Shown: positions 25,695 through 34,558 of the stretch, piece after piece
How positions within the stretch are numbered: position 1 is the first letter of the stretch
How the letters are laid out: each line of letters begins with the position of its first letter
Origin: JABDGC01 sp964466595
GTDB taxonomy: Bacteria > Pseudomonadota > Gammaproteobacteria > DSM-16500
Assembly: GCA_964466595.1 (NCBI GenBank)
Contig: CAYXNR010000010.1
Coordinates: 1 to 56,834, forward strand
Reading direction: 5' to 3'
Length of the DNA: 56,834 nt
Made by a program: the position numbers and the translations under genes
Notes under the pieces: model-generated
What the model was told of the DNA's origin: nothing
What the model saw: only the letters and a program-made list of their open reading frames with translations
The model's database searches: none

Positions 25695-27638
25695 TCATTG
25701 TTTTTTTAACCAATTAATCAAGCCGCCGTCAATGAGTACTTCTATCTGTCTTCTGGAAAGACGATGGTTCACCGGAATAAGCAGGTTTTTATTCTCAAGC
25801 TTCACGGAGAGCGGCTTGCCATTTTTTAAATCATCGATCAGATTTGAAAGCAGGAGCATCTCACCTTGGTTGATTTTCTGATAATCTTCCTGCTTTTCAA
25901 AGGTCAGCGGCACAATGCCAAAATTCACTAGATTTTGCCAATGAATACGCGCAAAACTCTTAGCCAGCACGACTTGTAAACCTAGATAACGCGGGGCGAG
26001 CGCCGCATGTTCTCGACTCGAACCTTGGCCATAGTTTTCACCCCCAATAATAGCGTGAAAGGTCTTTTTTTCTTGTAGTGCTTTCGCACGGCGATAATAG
26101 CTTTCATCAATGACATCAAAGACAAATTCACTGATTTTAGGAATATTGCTTCGATAGGGTAAAACGCGCGCACCGGCTGGCATAATCTCATCGGTAGAAA
26201 TATTATCGCCGACCTTGAGTAAAATCGGTAAGCTATACCCCTCCGCTAAGGGGGGTGAGGGGGGAATAGAGATAATATTGGGTCCTTTGACCAAAGAAAC
26301 CGCTTCAGCCTCTTTGGGCGGTAAAGGTTGGTCGAACTCTGCTCGATTGACAATCGGTTTACGCGGTAAGCGGATGCGAGGATAAGCCATCTGTAAATCC
26401 CGCGGATCGGTAATGACGCCCCTTAAGGCCGAGGCCGTAGCAGTTTCTGGACTACAGAGATAAACACTATCTTCTTTGGTGCCAGAGCGACCAGGAAAAT
26501 TACGCGGGACAGTTCTTAAACTATTGCGAGCAGTAGCCGGCGCCTGTCCCATGCCAATGCAGCCATTGCAGCCGGCTTGATGGATACGTGCTCCTGCATG
26601 AATCAAGTCGGCTAACAAACCCGAGCGAGCTAATTCTTCGAGTTGATTACGTGAAGTCGGATTAATATCGTAGGAGACCTGGGAAGGTATGTGCTGATTG
26701 CGCACCATAGTCGCACTAATCGCAAAATCACGAAAACCGGGGTTAGCAGAAGAGCCAATATAAGCCTGATAGATTTCCTTGCCAGCCAGCTCAGAAACAG
26801 GCACGACGGCATCAGGGCTAGAAGGTTTGGCAATTAAAGGCACGAGTGTGGATAAATCAATTTCATCGTGAAAATCATAGTTTGCTCCTTTATCGGCTTC
26901 TAGGGACTGCCAATCTTCTTCCCGTTCCTGACCTTTCAGAAATTCTCTGACTATATTATCAGAGGGAAAAATCGAGGCTGTTGCCCCCAATTCAGCACCC
27001 ATATTGGCAATGACATGTCTGTCCCAGGTGGTGAGCGTTTTAAGTCCGGGGCCATAATATTCGATAATTTTGTTGACTCCGCCTTTTACGGTATGGCGCC
27101 GCAGTATTTCTAAAATAAGATCTTTGGCAGAAACCCAAGCGGGAAGTTTACCTTTCAAGTGAATACCAAAAGTATGGGGCATGGTGACATGGAAGGCTTG
27201 ACCGGCAATGGCTAAAGCCACCTCAAAGCCCCCGCAACCGATGGCAAGCATGCCAAGGCAGCCGGCTGCACAGGTATGACTATCCGAACCTAATAAGGTT
27301 TTGCCGGGTCTACCAAAATTTTCCATGTGGACGGGGTGACTCACGCCATTCCCCGGACGACTGAACCATAAACCAAAGCGTTGTGCTGCGCTTTGCAGAA
27401 AAAGATGGTCGTCAGCGTTTTTGTAATCTTCCTGAATGAGATTATGATCGACATATTGAACGGAACACTCGGTTTTAGCCCGTTTCAGACCAATAGCCTC
27501 TAATTCCAGCATCACCATGGTGCCTGTAGCATCCTGACAGAGGGTTTGATCGATTTGCAGACTGATTTCTTTACCGGGGATCATTTCCCCTTCCAGAAGA
27601 TGGGACTGAATGAGCTTATGGGCAACCGTCATTGGCAT
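25695..27638 (-). CDS. Aconitate hydratase, short monofunctional type
   Basis: Iron-sulfur hydratase of the TCA cycle, 647 aa. This is the shorter aconitase type (about 640-650 aa), not the roughly 890-aa AcnA or AcnB. Cluster cysteines are in SDSHTCAAG and in GCNGCIGMG. The C-terminal swivel domain has GDNISTDEIMPAG and GENYGQGSSREHAAL. An AGGA box precedes ATG 27638. The stop lies 23 bp before the gcdH start, on the same strand, so the two are likely one transcript. Confidence 0.9.
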   Translation of the reverse strand: MPMTVAHKLIQSHLLEGEMIPGKEISLQIDQTLCQDATGTMVMLELEAIGLKRAKTECSVQYVDHNLIQEDYKNADDHLFLQSAAQRFGLWFSRPGNGVSHPVHMENFGRPGKTLLGSDSHTCAAGCLGMLAIGCGGFEVALAIAGQAFHVTMPHTFGIHLKGKLPAWVSAKDLILEILRRHTVKGGVNKIIEYYGPGLKTLTTWDRHVIANMGAELGATASIFPSDNIVREFLKGQEREEDWQSLEADKGANYDFHDEIDLSTLVPLIAKPSSPDAVVPVSELAGKEIYQAYIGSSANPGFRDFAISATMVRNQHIPSQVSYDINPTSRNQLEELARSGLLADLIHAGARIHQAGCNGCIGMGQAPATARNSLRTVPRNFPGRSGTKEDSVYLCSPETATASALRGVITDPRDLQMAYPRIRLPRKPIVNRAEFDQPLPPKEAEAVSLVKGPNIISIPPSPPLAEGYSLPILLKVGDNISTDEIMPAGARVLPYRSNIPKISEFVFDVIDESYYRRAKALQEKKTFHAIIGGENYGQGSSREHAALAPRYLGLQVVLAKSFARIHWQNLVNFGIVPLTFEKQEDYQKINQGEMLLLSNLIDDLKNGKPLSVKLENKNLLIPVNHRLSRRQIEVLIDGGLINWLKKQ

Positions 27639-27755
27639 ACAGTGTATCCTTTGTCCATGGCTATTTATTTTAACACTTTTTCTGCTGAGAGGAGCTGGTA
27701 AATTACAGCGGAACGAGGTACACTTTTGCGCGTTCTATGATCAATCCTGTGAGCC

Positions 27756-28502
27756 ATGTTTAAAAATCCTATTTTCAAAAAAATATTCTCAATAACAGAA
27801 GCACTTTTAACGAGAGTGTTGTCACCGCCTTATTTTTTTTCTTTAGCAGCTACCTGCCTGCCTTGGCTGGTCTTCATCTTCATCGTTTCTTTGAGCTATG
27901 GCTTGATCGCTGGTCTTTTTCTTGCACCGGCTGATTACTTGCAGGGCGAGGGCTTTCGTATTCTGTATGTGCATGTCCCCTGTGCTTTTTTATCACTTTT
28001 AGTTTATAGCTTCATGGCAGGCTGTGCGACCCTCGGACTCATTTGGCGTTTCAAGTTGGCTTTTGCGATGATGCAGCAGAGCGCCCCACTCGGCGCCCTC
28101 TTTACTTTCTTGGCCCTTTTCACTGGCAGTCTGTGGGGAAAACCCATGTGGGGCACTTTTTGGATTTGGGATGCGCGTTTAACCTCGGAATTAATTTTGC
28201 TTTTTTTATATTTTGGTGTTCTTGCCTTGCATCGAGCCCTTCCCTCGCAACGTTTTGCCGATCAAGCAACAGCCGTCTTAGTACTCATTGGTTTTATCGA
28301 TATTCCGATTATTCATTATTCAGTGACTTGGTGGAATACCCTGCATCAAGGATCCACCCTTCGTCTATTTGCCCCTTCGCTCATTGACTCGAGTATGTTA
28401 TATCCTTTAATCGCGATGACCGTGGCTTTTTGCGCTTATTTTGCAATTGCACTCATCTTGCGTTTACGCTGTGCTTTACTGATAGAGTCTGATTCGAGCT
28501 AA
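27756..28502 (+). CDS. ccmC: Haem handling protein CcmC
   Basis: Inner-membrane protein that loads haem on CcmE. 248 aa with six hydrophobic helices. The tryptophan-rich WWD loop is WGKPMWGTFWIWDAR (127-141), and flanking histidines occur in YVHVPCAF (H73) and IHYSVTWWNTLHQ. First gene of ccmC-D-E-F-G, with 254 bp of upstream sequence partly taken by the aconitase start. Confidence 0.94.
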   Translation: MFKNPIFKKIFSITEALLTRVLSPPYFFSLAATCLPWLVFIFIVSLSYGLIAGLFLAPADYLQGEGFRILYVHVPCAFLSLLVYSFMAGCATLGLIWRFKLAFAMMQQSAPLGALFTFLALFTGSLWGKPMWGTFWIWDARLTSELILLFLYFGVLALHRALPSQRFADQATAVLVLIGFIDIPIIHYSVTWWNTLHQGSTLRLFAPSLIDSSMLYPLIAMTVAFCAYFAIALILRLRCALLIESDSS

Positions 28503-28505
28503 GCC

Positions 28506-28685
28506 ATGACTTATTTTATCAATGCTTTTCATATGAATGGTTATGGCAGCTATGTTTGGCCTGCTTATGGCCTCGTTATTTGTCTTTTAGCCTGTCAACT
28601 CTTTCTGCCATGGAGGCGCTTTCGGAAATGGAATAAATCACAAGAAAATAAAAAACAAAAGGCGGTTCATGCTCAAGTTGAATAA
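28506..28685 (+). CDS. ccmD: Small haem exporter subunit CcmD
   Basis: 59-aa protein starting MTYFINAFHMNGYG, with one membrane helix (about 16-36, YVWPAYGLVICLLACQLFL) and a basic, Gln/Lys-rich cytosolic tail. Size, topology and position exactly between ccmC and ccmE match CcmD, which stabilises the CcmABC-CcmE complex. It begins 3 nt after the ccmC stop and overlaps the ccmE start by 17 nt. Confidence 0.9.
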   Translation: MTYFINAFHMNGYGSYVWPAYGLVICLLACQLFLPWRRFRKWNKSQENKKQKAVHAQVE

Positions 28686-29106
28686 GCAGCACAAGCAGCG
28701 TTTTTATTATCTTGCCTTCTTCATGCTGACACTGAGTCTAGGGACGGGCCTGATTCTGTATGCTCTGAAACAAAATATAAATCTTTTTTTTACCCCGACA
28801 GAGGCTCTTCAGTCTCATTTTGAAGTGAGGCAACATTTTCGTTTAGGTGGGCAGGTTAAACCAGGAAGTCTAGCGCGAGAAAAGGGAGGACTGCGGGTTC
28901 ATTTTATTTTGACTGATTTGAAAGCAGATATTTTTGTTAGTTATACGGGGGTTCTTCCTGATTTATTTCGGGAAGGAAAGGGTGCTATTGCGACGGGTTA
29001 TTGGGGAGAGTTGGATAAAAAAGAATTTATCGCCACGGAGATTTTAGCAAAGCATGATGAAAATTATTTGCCGCGGGTGGTTTATGAGGCGATGAAGAAA
29101 CACTAG
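28669..29106 (+). CDS. ccmE: Haem chaperone CcmE
   Basis: Periplasm-facing haem carrier, 145 aa. One N-terminal membrane anchor (about 13-31), then an OB-fold domain. The covalent haem-binding histidine is H129 in LAKHDENYLP, with Y133 four residues on as in the family. The final tail is short. Starts inside ccmD. Confidence 0.94.
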   Translation: MLKLNKQHKQRFYYLAFFMLTLSLGTGLILYALKQNINLFFTPTEALQSHFEVRQHFRLGGQVKPGSLAREKGGLRVHFILTDLKADIFVSYTGVLPDLFREGKGAIATGYWGELDKKEFIATEILAKHDENYLPRVVYEAMKKH

Positions 29107-29117
29107 AAGGAGTTTTT

Positions 29118-31007
29118 TTGTTAAATATTAGTTATCTTGGGTCTATTCTCATTGAAGCTGCTTTAGCAAGCGCCTTTTTACAGGCTTTGCTACCTGCTAT
29201 CGGTTATTTTAGAAAAAATACTTATCTTTTCTCCTTCGCTCGCCCCTTAGCCCTGCTTCAAGGTTTTTTTGTCAGCAATGCTTTTTTACTGCTTATTGCT
29301 GCTTTTCTCAGTAATGATTTTTCCCTTGTTTATGTCGCCAAAAACTCACATCCGAGCCTGCCCTTTTTTTATCGGCTCACAGCAGTATGGGGTGCGCACG
29401 AGGGCTCGTTTTTATTATGGATCTTCTTATTAGCTTGTTGGACAAGCGCCCTCTGTTTTTTTAAACCCTTGCGAAATCCCAGCTTAGCTGCACTCAGTTT
29501 AGCCTGGCTTGGTTTAATTAGTTTTTGTTTTCTTTTATTTTTATATTTTACTTCGAATCCCTTTCTTTCTGCTTCGAATGTGCTTCCTCAAGATCTCAAT
29601 CCCCTACTTCAGGATCCGGGATTTTTTATTCATCCGCCAATGTTGTATGCAGGTTATGTGGGCTTTTCAGTGGTTTTCGCTATTAGCTTGGCTTATTTAG
29701 TAAAGGGCGATGCCAAACTCAGTGAATGGGCGGCCGTGGTGCGCCCTTGGGTGATCGCTGCTTGGTCTTTTTTAACGCTTGGCATCACCTTAGGCAGTTG
29801 GTGGGCTTATCATGTCTTGGGCTGGGGAGGCTTTTGGTTCTGGGATCCGGTTGAAAATGCCTCTTTATTGCCGTGGTTGTCGGGCATAGCGCTCTTGCAT
29901 GTGCTAGTTGTTGCCGAGAAAAAACAAGATTTTCTGGGCTGGGCTTTCTTTCTTGCTATTCTAAGCTTTTCACTCAGTATTCTGGGTACTTTTTTAGTCC
30001 GCTCTGGTATTTTGATTTCGGTGCATTCTTTTGCTCATGATCCCTCACGCGGTGCGATCTTATTGCTCTTATTAGGCTTGATTACAGGTTCTGCTCTAGC
30101 GCTTTATCTTTTTCGCTGTCTACAAGGGCGTTTTTCTTTAGTTTCTGCATTTTTCTGGTCCTCGCGAGAAGGCCTGTTGCTCATCCAAAGTATTCTGCTT
30201 TTCATTGCGATGAGCACGGTTCTTTTAGGAACACTCTATCCCTTAATTATGGAAGCAAGTGGTCTCGGGACGCTTTCAGTGGGACCACCTTATTTTAACC
30301 AGGTTCTTTTTCCGCTTTTGCTGATCTGCTTAATCCTGATGGGTTTCGCACCGTTTTCAGAATGGGGCAAGACGACTTGGAATAAAGCATTCTTTTATGC
30401 GAGTGGGCGGCAATTACTATTCAGTCTCATTGTAGGCCTAGGCTTAACCTTATTTTTTACCCAACACTGGAATAGCGCTCTGATTCTTAATTTAAGCCTG
30501 ATTTTCTGGGTGGTGTTAAGTGTGAATAAAATAATTTTCAAAAAAACCAACATGGCTCTTGCCCATCTCGGTTTTGCTGTGGTGATTTTGAGTATTATTT
30601 TAGCTTCGGGGTTTTCAAAAGAACTTGAGGTGAGCCTTTCGCCCGGCGAAACAGTTAAATTAGGGCCTTATTTATTTCAATTTGTCGATCTCAAGGGTCA
30701 TGAAGGACCTAACTTTAAGGGCGTGCGAGCTCGTTTTGAAGTTTTTCGACAGGGTAAGAAGGTAACGACGCTTTATCCAGAAAAAAGAATTTATTTGGTT
30801 CGACAGATGGTCATGACCCAGGTTGATATTTATCCCGGTATTTTTCATGATCTTTATCTCGCTTTGGGAGAACCGCTCAACGATCAAGCTTGGTCGCTGC
30901 GTTTATACTATAAGCCTTTTATTCGCTGGCTGTGGTTAGGTGGACTAGCTATCGCACTCAGTGGTTTCTTTTCACTTTTACGCTTAATAGGAAAAAATCA
31001 TGAATAA
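29118..31007 (+). CDS. ccmF: Cytochrome c haem lyase subunit CcmF
   Basis: Large membrane protein that attaches haem to apocytochrome c, 629 aa with about 14 hydrophobic helices. The WWD loop is GWGGFWFWDPVENASLLPW (near residue 235-253), and the conserved WGAHEGS lies near residue 92. The start codon is TTG at 29118, 5 nt after AAGGAG; no ATG or GTG gives a better fit. It ends 8 nt into ccmG. Confidence 0.93.
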   Translation: MLNISYLGSILIEAALASAFLQALLPAIGYFRKNTYLFSFARPLALLQGFFVSNAFLLLIAAFLSNDFSLVYVAKNSHPSLPFFYRLTAVWGAHEGSFLLWIFLLACWTSALCFFKPLRNPSLAALSLAWLGLISFCFLLFLYFTSNPFLSASNVLPQDLNPLLQDPGFFIHPPMLYAGYVGFSVVFAISLAYLVKGDAKLSEWAAVVRPWVIAAWSFLTLGITLGSWWAYHVLGWGGFWFWDPVENASLLPWLSGIALLHVLVVAEKKQDFLGWAFFLAILSFSLSILGTFLVRSGILISVHSFAHDPSRGAILLLLLGLITGSALALYLFRCLQGRFSLVSAFFWSSREGLLLIQSILLFIAMSTVLLGTLYPLIMEASGLGTLSVGPPYFNQVLFPLLLICLILMGFAPFSEWGKTTWNKAFFYASGRQLLFSLIVGLGLTLFFTQHWNSALILNLSLIFWVVLSVNKIIFKKTNMALAHLGFAVVILSIILASGFSKELEVSLSPGETVKLGPYLFQFVDLKGHEGPNFKGVRARFEVFRQGKKVTTLYPEKRIYLVRQMVMTQVDIYPGIFHDLYLALGEPLNDQAWSLRLYYKPFIRWLWLGGLAIALSGFFSLLRLIGKNHE

Positions 31008-31575
31008 ACTAGGGATTTGTTTAATTTCCTTGCCGGCCTTGGTTTTTATCACTCTGATTTATTTTCTTTGGCGAGGTCTTGCTCTTCATCCAGAGGTTTT
31101 GCCTTCTGCCTTGGTGGGCAAGCCGGCTCCTCGCTTTTATCTGCGAGATCTTCTTTCTGAGCGTCCTTTTACTGAGCAAGCATTTAAAGGACAGCTGACA
31201 ATCTTCCATGTTTGGGCCACTTGGTGTTCGGCTTGCGAAAGGGAGCATCCTTTTTTGATGGAAATAAAAAATAAATATTCAATTCCAATAGATGGGTTGG
31301 TGTATAAGGATAAACCTCAGCATATTCAGGGCTTCTTGGCGGAATTTGGCAATCCCTATGACAAAATTGGGGATGATGCGGAAGGTGAAGTTGCTATGGA
31401 TTTTGGTGTTTATGGTACGCCGGAGACTTTTTTGCTTGATCAGGAGGGGCGGATTGTTTATCGGCATGTGGGGGCGCTGAATGAGGAGATTTGGGAGAGG
31501 GGAATATTGCCTTTGATTAAGCTTTACCGAGGGTCGGAATCGAACCGACACGGAGTTGCCCCCACCGGATTTTGA
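31000..31575 (+). CDS. ccmG: Thiol:disulfide reductase CcmG/DsbE with tRNA-antisense C-terminus
   Basis: Membrane-anchored thioredoxin that reduces apocytochrome c cysteines. 191 aa: membrane helix (about 6-25), active site WC76-S-A-C79 and cis-proline loop GTPETF. The normal fold ends near LIKLY (about 176). The last 16 or so residues (RGSESNRHGVAPTGF) are encoded by the reverse complement of the tRNA-Leu gene. ccmH does not follow in this window. Confidence 0.92.
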   Translation: MNKLGICLISLPALVFITLIYFLWRGLALHPEVLPSALVGKPAPRFYLRDLLSERPFTEQAFKGQLTIFHVWATWCSACEREHPFLMEIKNKYSIPIDGLVYKDKPQHIQGFLAEFGNPYDKIGDDAEGEVAMDFGVYGTPETFLLDQEGRIVYRHVGALNEEIWERGILPLIKLYRGSESNRHGVAPTGF

Positions 31576-31608
31576 GTCCGGCGCGTCTACCAGTTCCGCC
31601 ACCCCGGC
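31525..31608 (-). tRNA. tRNA-Leu (CAA), CCA not encoded
   Basis: 84 nt on the minus strand. The anticodon stem-loop is CCGGA-CTCAAAA-TCCGG, with anticodon CAA reading TTG. A long variable arm (GTGGGGGCAACTCC region) and T-loop GGTTCGATTCC are present. The acceptor stem GCCGGGG pairs with CCTCGGT through G:T wobbles. It overlaps the last 51 nt of ccmG on the opposite strand. Confidence 0.93.
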
Positions 31609-31667
31609 ATGAGGGGGAAGAGTATAGGAAGTGGGGGAGGACGTCAATGTGTGGATTTAGAGATATT

Positions 31668-33155
31668 CTAGTCAGGTTTTTTTGGACCTTTTCTTCCTGG
31701 AGATTCTCCTTTCACTTCTTCTTCTATGTCTCCTTTCATCTCTTGAACATCTTCTTTTTTATGCGCTACTCCTTTTTTACCTTGAATTTTTCTTACCGTC
31801 CCAAGAATATGATCACTCTTTTCTCGTCTTGTAGTTTTCGCATTAAATAAAAGAGGAACAGAGAGAGAATTAAAATAAATATCCAAGCGTCCATTCCTAC
31901 AAAGATTGGCAATTTGCAAAATAAATCCTATGGGAGCAAATAAAATATTAGCAGCAATATGCTTTGCGGAGAATCTTCTAAAAGAATCGAGAGTTTTATT
32001 TTGACTTATAATTTTTTCAAAATCCTTATCTAAGGCTGCAATATTAAAAATAGGATTTAATAGACGTGACTTTAACTTTTCACAGGTAACTACTATATCC
32101 CTACCTTTTCTATAGCTATCACTATTTATAGGATAGTTGAATAATAGAGGTTGTAATTTGTCCACTATTTTTTGACTAAAACTTTTATCACTACCCTTTA
32201 AAACTTTAGCTTCTCCCGCCTTGTTTGGGAAAGGTAACTTAGCCAGTAGTGGTGTCATACTCTCATCCAGATCTTTTAAATCCCATTGGAAGTCCTCGAT
32301 TTGATCATATACCTTATAACTATTGCCTTGCCTCATTAAAACGGGCCTTCCTTCTCGAGCGCTAGCATAAACTGCGATAGGTAATGGAGGTTTAAAATCC
32401 TTAACCGTAATTAAAAGAAGATCGCGCTTATCATGCTCATGCCATTCCATTAAGGATTGGCCATACCTTTCTAGTTCCTCGATAGCATTTTGTATTTCTT
32501 GTTTATCTTCAATAACACTCTGTTCATCATCAGGGGCTGCAGATTTAAGTTCACCACTAGGTATGTTAATTTTATTAACTATTGCTTCATATAAAACATC
32601 AAAAGCTTTCATAACATTATTTGCCTCAGGAAGATCTAAATCTGCTAATTCTTTCTTTAGTTGGTCCAGTTTTTTTTCATGTATCGGCTTTAAATGTTCC
32701 ATAGTCATCTCTGCCTCAAGAAGACTCGGATGAAAATCAAATACCCCACATGCTAAGTTGGTAATTTCAAGGTCTCCATTTAGAATCGCATTCATTGCTA
32801 TTTTCATTTTTTCTAGCATAGCTTGAGGTTTCGCAGCTGCTTGGATTGGTACTTCTGCTTTCAGAGCAGCTTCTGCTAATAGTTGAACCTCCTTCCCCTC
32901 CGGCCACAGCAAGTTTTTAAATATAATAAAATACCGTAGAATTCTCTCTTGAATTTCAGAACTCTCGTTTTCCATCTCCCCTAATAAATTATTATACTTA
33001 TTTGTAAAATAAGCCTGCGGATCTACCCCTGTAAAATCAAAAAATACTGTTGATGCCATTTTACCCACCGTTTCCTCCTCTTCGGGTGTAAGATCACCAC
33101 CCTGAGCATGGAGCATATCAAACAGCTTAGCTGATTGTTCTATTCGCGCTCTCAT
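31668..33155 (-). CDS. Unknown protein, C-terminal half paralogous to its neighbour; effector-like
   Basis: 495 aa, function not recognised. Strong start (GAGGAG before ATG 33155). The N-terminal half is helical and unique. Residues from about 215 on align with the next gene upstream: IEELERYGQSL, a GNSYKVYDQIEDFQW strand motif, AKVLKGSDKSFSQKI, SDSYRKGRD, SFRRFSAKHIAANILF and TTRREKSD. A hydrophobic hairpin lies near 410-430 and the tail is Glu-rich (EDVQEMKGDIEEEVKGE). The tail resembles E-rich secretion signals of Dot/Icm substrates, which is only suggestive. Confidence 0.75.
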   Translation of the reverse strand: MRARIEQSAKLFDMLHAQGGDLTPEEEETVGKMASTVFFDFTGVDPQAYFTNKYNNLLGEMENESSEIQERILRYFIIFKNLLWPEGKEVQLLAEAALKAEVPIQAAAKPQAMLEKMKIAMNAILNGDLEITNLACGVFDFHPSLLEAEMTMEHLKPIHEKKLDQLKKELADLDLPEANNVMKAFDVLYEAIVNKINIPSGELKSAAPDDEQSVIEDKQEIQNAIEELERYGQSLMEWHEHDKRDLLLITVKDFKPPLPIAVYASAREGRPVLMRQGNSYKVYDQIEDFQWDLKDLDESMTPLLAKLPFPNKAGEAKVLKGSDKSFSQKIVDKLQPLLFNYPINSDSYRKGRDIVVTCEKLKSRLLNPIFNIAALDKDFEKIISQNKTLDSFRRFSAKHIAANILFAPIGFILQIANLCRNGRLDIYFNSLSVPLLFNAKTTRREKSDHILGTVRKIQGKKGVAHKKEDVQEMKGDIEEEVKGESPGRKGPKKPD

Positions 33156-33182
33156 TTTATCTCCTCCTCTTTCATTGTCTCT

Positions 33183-34364
33183 TTAAGAACCTCTCATTTT
33201 TCTATCTGCAATTCTCTCCACAGTCTCTTCTATTTTATCCCCATACTTTTCTCTTGTGGTTTTTTTGCTAAAGAGTTTAAATTTGCTAAATTGAATATCA
33301 GCCTGTCCGGTTTTGTACCACTTAGCTGCTTGCACGCCCAAACCGACTAGGGTTAGGCTGAATAAAATGTTGGCGACAATATGTGAGGCGGAGCCTCTAC
33401 GGAATTCCTTGAGAGCGGGTGAGGATTGAAAAGTTTTTTTAAAATCTTCAAGATTTTGTTTAGTGGGATTGTCTAGGTTTTTATATTGACCTAATGAACC
33501 TCTTAATTCCATGGCTACATTAATAGCTTCTTGTCCTCTTCTATAGCTATCGCTTTTTAGCAAAATTTTGGCTTCTCCTAATTCTGATTCTATCTCCTTT
33601 GAAATAGCGCTGCCTTTTAGAGTAATTAAAGTTCCATCTTTTGCATCTTCTGCATCTTTCGCATCTTTCGCATCTTTCAGAAAAAGTAGATCAGCGTTAC
33701 CAGGAAATTCTTGAGAGAACGACCAGTTCTTCTGGGCGTCGTAAGTGTATATATTGAAATACTCTCCATTCTTAATCACAAGCGGTATTCCGTCTTGTTC
33801 TGCCTTGGCTTTCGCATTGTCCATAGCTGCTTTTATCTTGTCTGGTGATAGACTATCTACTGACAATAAAAGAAAAGGCTTATAATAATCATTTGCCTTC
33901 CTTAAAGAATTGCCATAGCTTTGTAATTTTGAGATGCTTTTTTCTATTTGCTCTGCCTCCTTATAACTCAAACGAAAATCATTTTCTGCTTTCACTTCTT
34001 CTACTTTTTCCTCTTGTTTTTCTGCTTCTTGCTGAACATTAAGAGAAGCAGCTGCAGGTGCTTGAGCCCGCGCAGCTAGAAATAGCTCAATACCCTGATT
34101 TGCTTTTTCGTTTAGAGCTTTCGTTCTTATATCTTCTAAAGAGATCTTAAAGGGGATCAAATATTCTTTTTGCGAATGATCAAACTTGCCTGCTGCATCC
34201 TGATAATATTTTTCAAACCCCTCAGGGCTTAGCGTGGACAACTCTAGAAGCGATATACTAAAAGCTAGCAATACGGCCTGATTAAAATCATTTAGAGTGC
34301 TGGCCTTTTTATAATCATTAATTGCCTTATCAATTGTCTCCTTTGTAATGTCTTTAACAGCCAT
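33183..34364 (-). CDS. Unknown protein, tandem paralogue of the preceding gene; effector-like
   Basis: 393 aa from ATG 34364 (MAVKDITKETIDKA), directly after GGAGG. Function not recognised. The N-terminal third is helical with an Ala/Glu-rich linker (about 100-130). The C-terminal ~260 aa match the neighbour: ISKLQSYGNSL, NGEYFNIYTYDAQKNW, ITLKGSAISKEI, SDSYRRGQE, EFRRGSASHIVANILF and a membrane hairpin, then KKTTREKYGD. A KDAKDAKDAEDAKD tract comes from a 9-bp DNA repeat. First gene of the pair, with a 27-bp gap. Confidence 0.75.
   Translation of the reverse strand: MAVKDITKETIDKAINDYKKASTLNDFNQAVLLAFSISLLELSTLSPEGFEKYYQDAAGKFDHSQKEYLIPFKISLEDIRTKALNEKANQGIELFLAARAQAPAAASLNVQQEAEKQEEKVEEVKAENDFRLSYKEAEQIEKSISKLQSYGNSLRKANDYYKPFLLLSVDSLSPDKIKAAMDNAKAKAEQDGIPLVIKNGEYFNIYTYDAQKNWSFSQEFPGNADLLFLKDAKDAKDAEDAKDGTLITLKGSAISKEIESELGEAKILLKSDSYRRGQEAINVAMELRGSLGQYKNLDNPTKQNLEDFKKTFQSSPALKEFRRGSASHIVANILFSLTLVGLGVQAAKWYKTGQADIQFSKFKLFSKKTTREKYGDKIEETVERIADRKMRGS
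33642..33678. repeat. 9-bp in-frame simple repeat
   Basis: About four copies of GCATCTTTC (one degenerate) lie in the minus-strand gene and encode the KDA-type tract. Units of nine keep the frame, so length changes would only alter the linker. Confidence 0.6.
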
Positions 34365-34558
34365 AGCCACCTCCATCAAAAAACTCGTAGCTTATTTATT
34401 ATAGTCAATTTTTGTAAATTTGCGCTTTATCAGCGCAGGTTGTTCAAGCATCTTGAGAAGGGTCTTTCTTTATTACTATTTGTTTTTATTAATAATTTAA
34501 TCTACCCATGCCGATCTTCCTTCTTGATCTCCTTTTTTCATCATGCTAGCTTCCTTAA

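Noticed and set aside
31279..31647. 122-aa minus-strand ORF over ccmG and tRNA-Leu
   Set aside because: Part of it is translated tRNA, it is antisense to ccmG, and it has no start signal.
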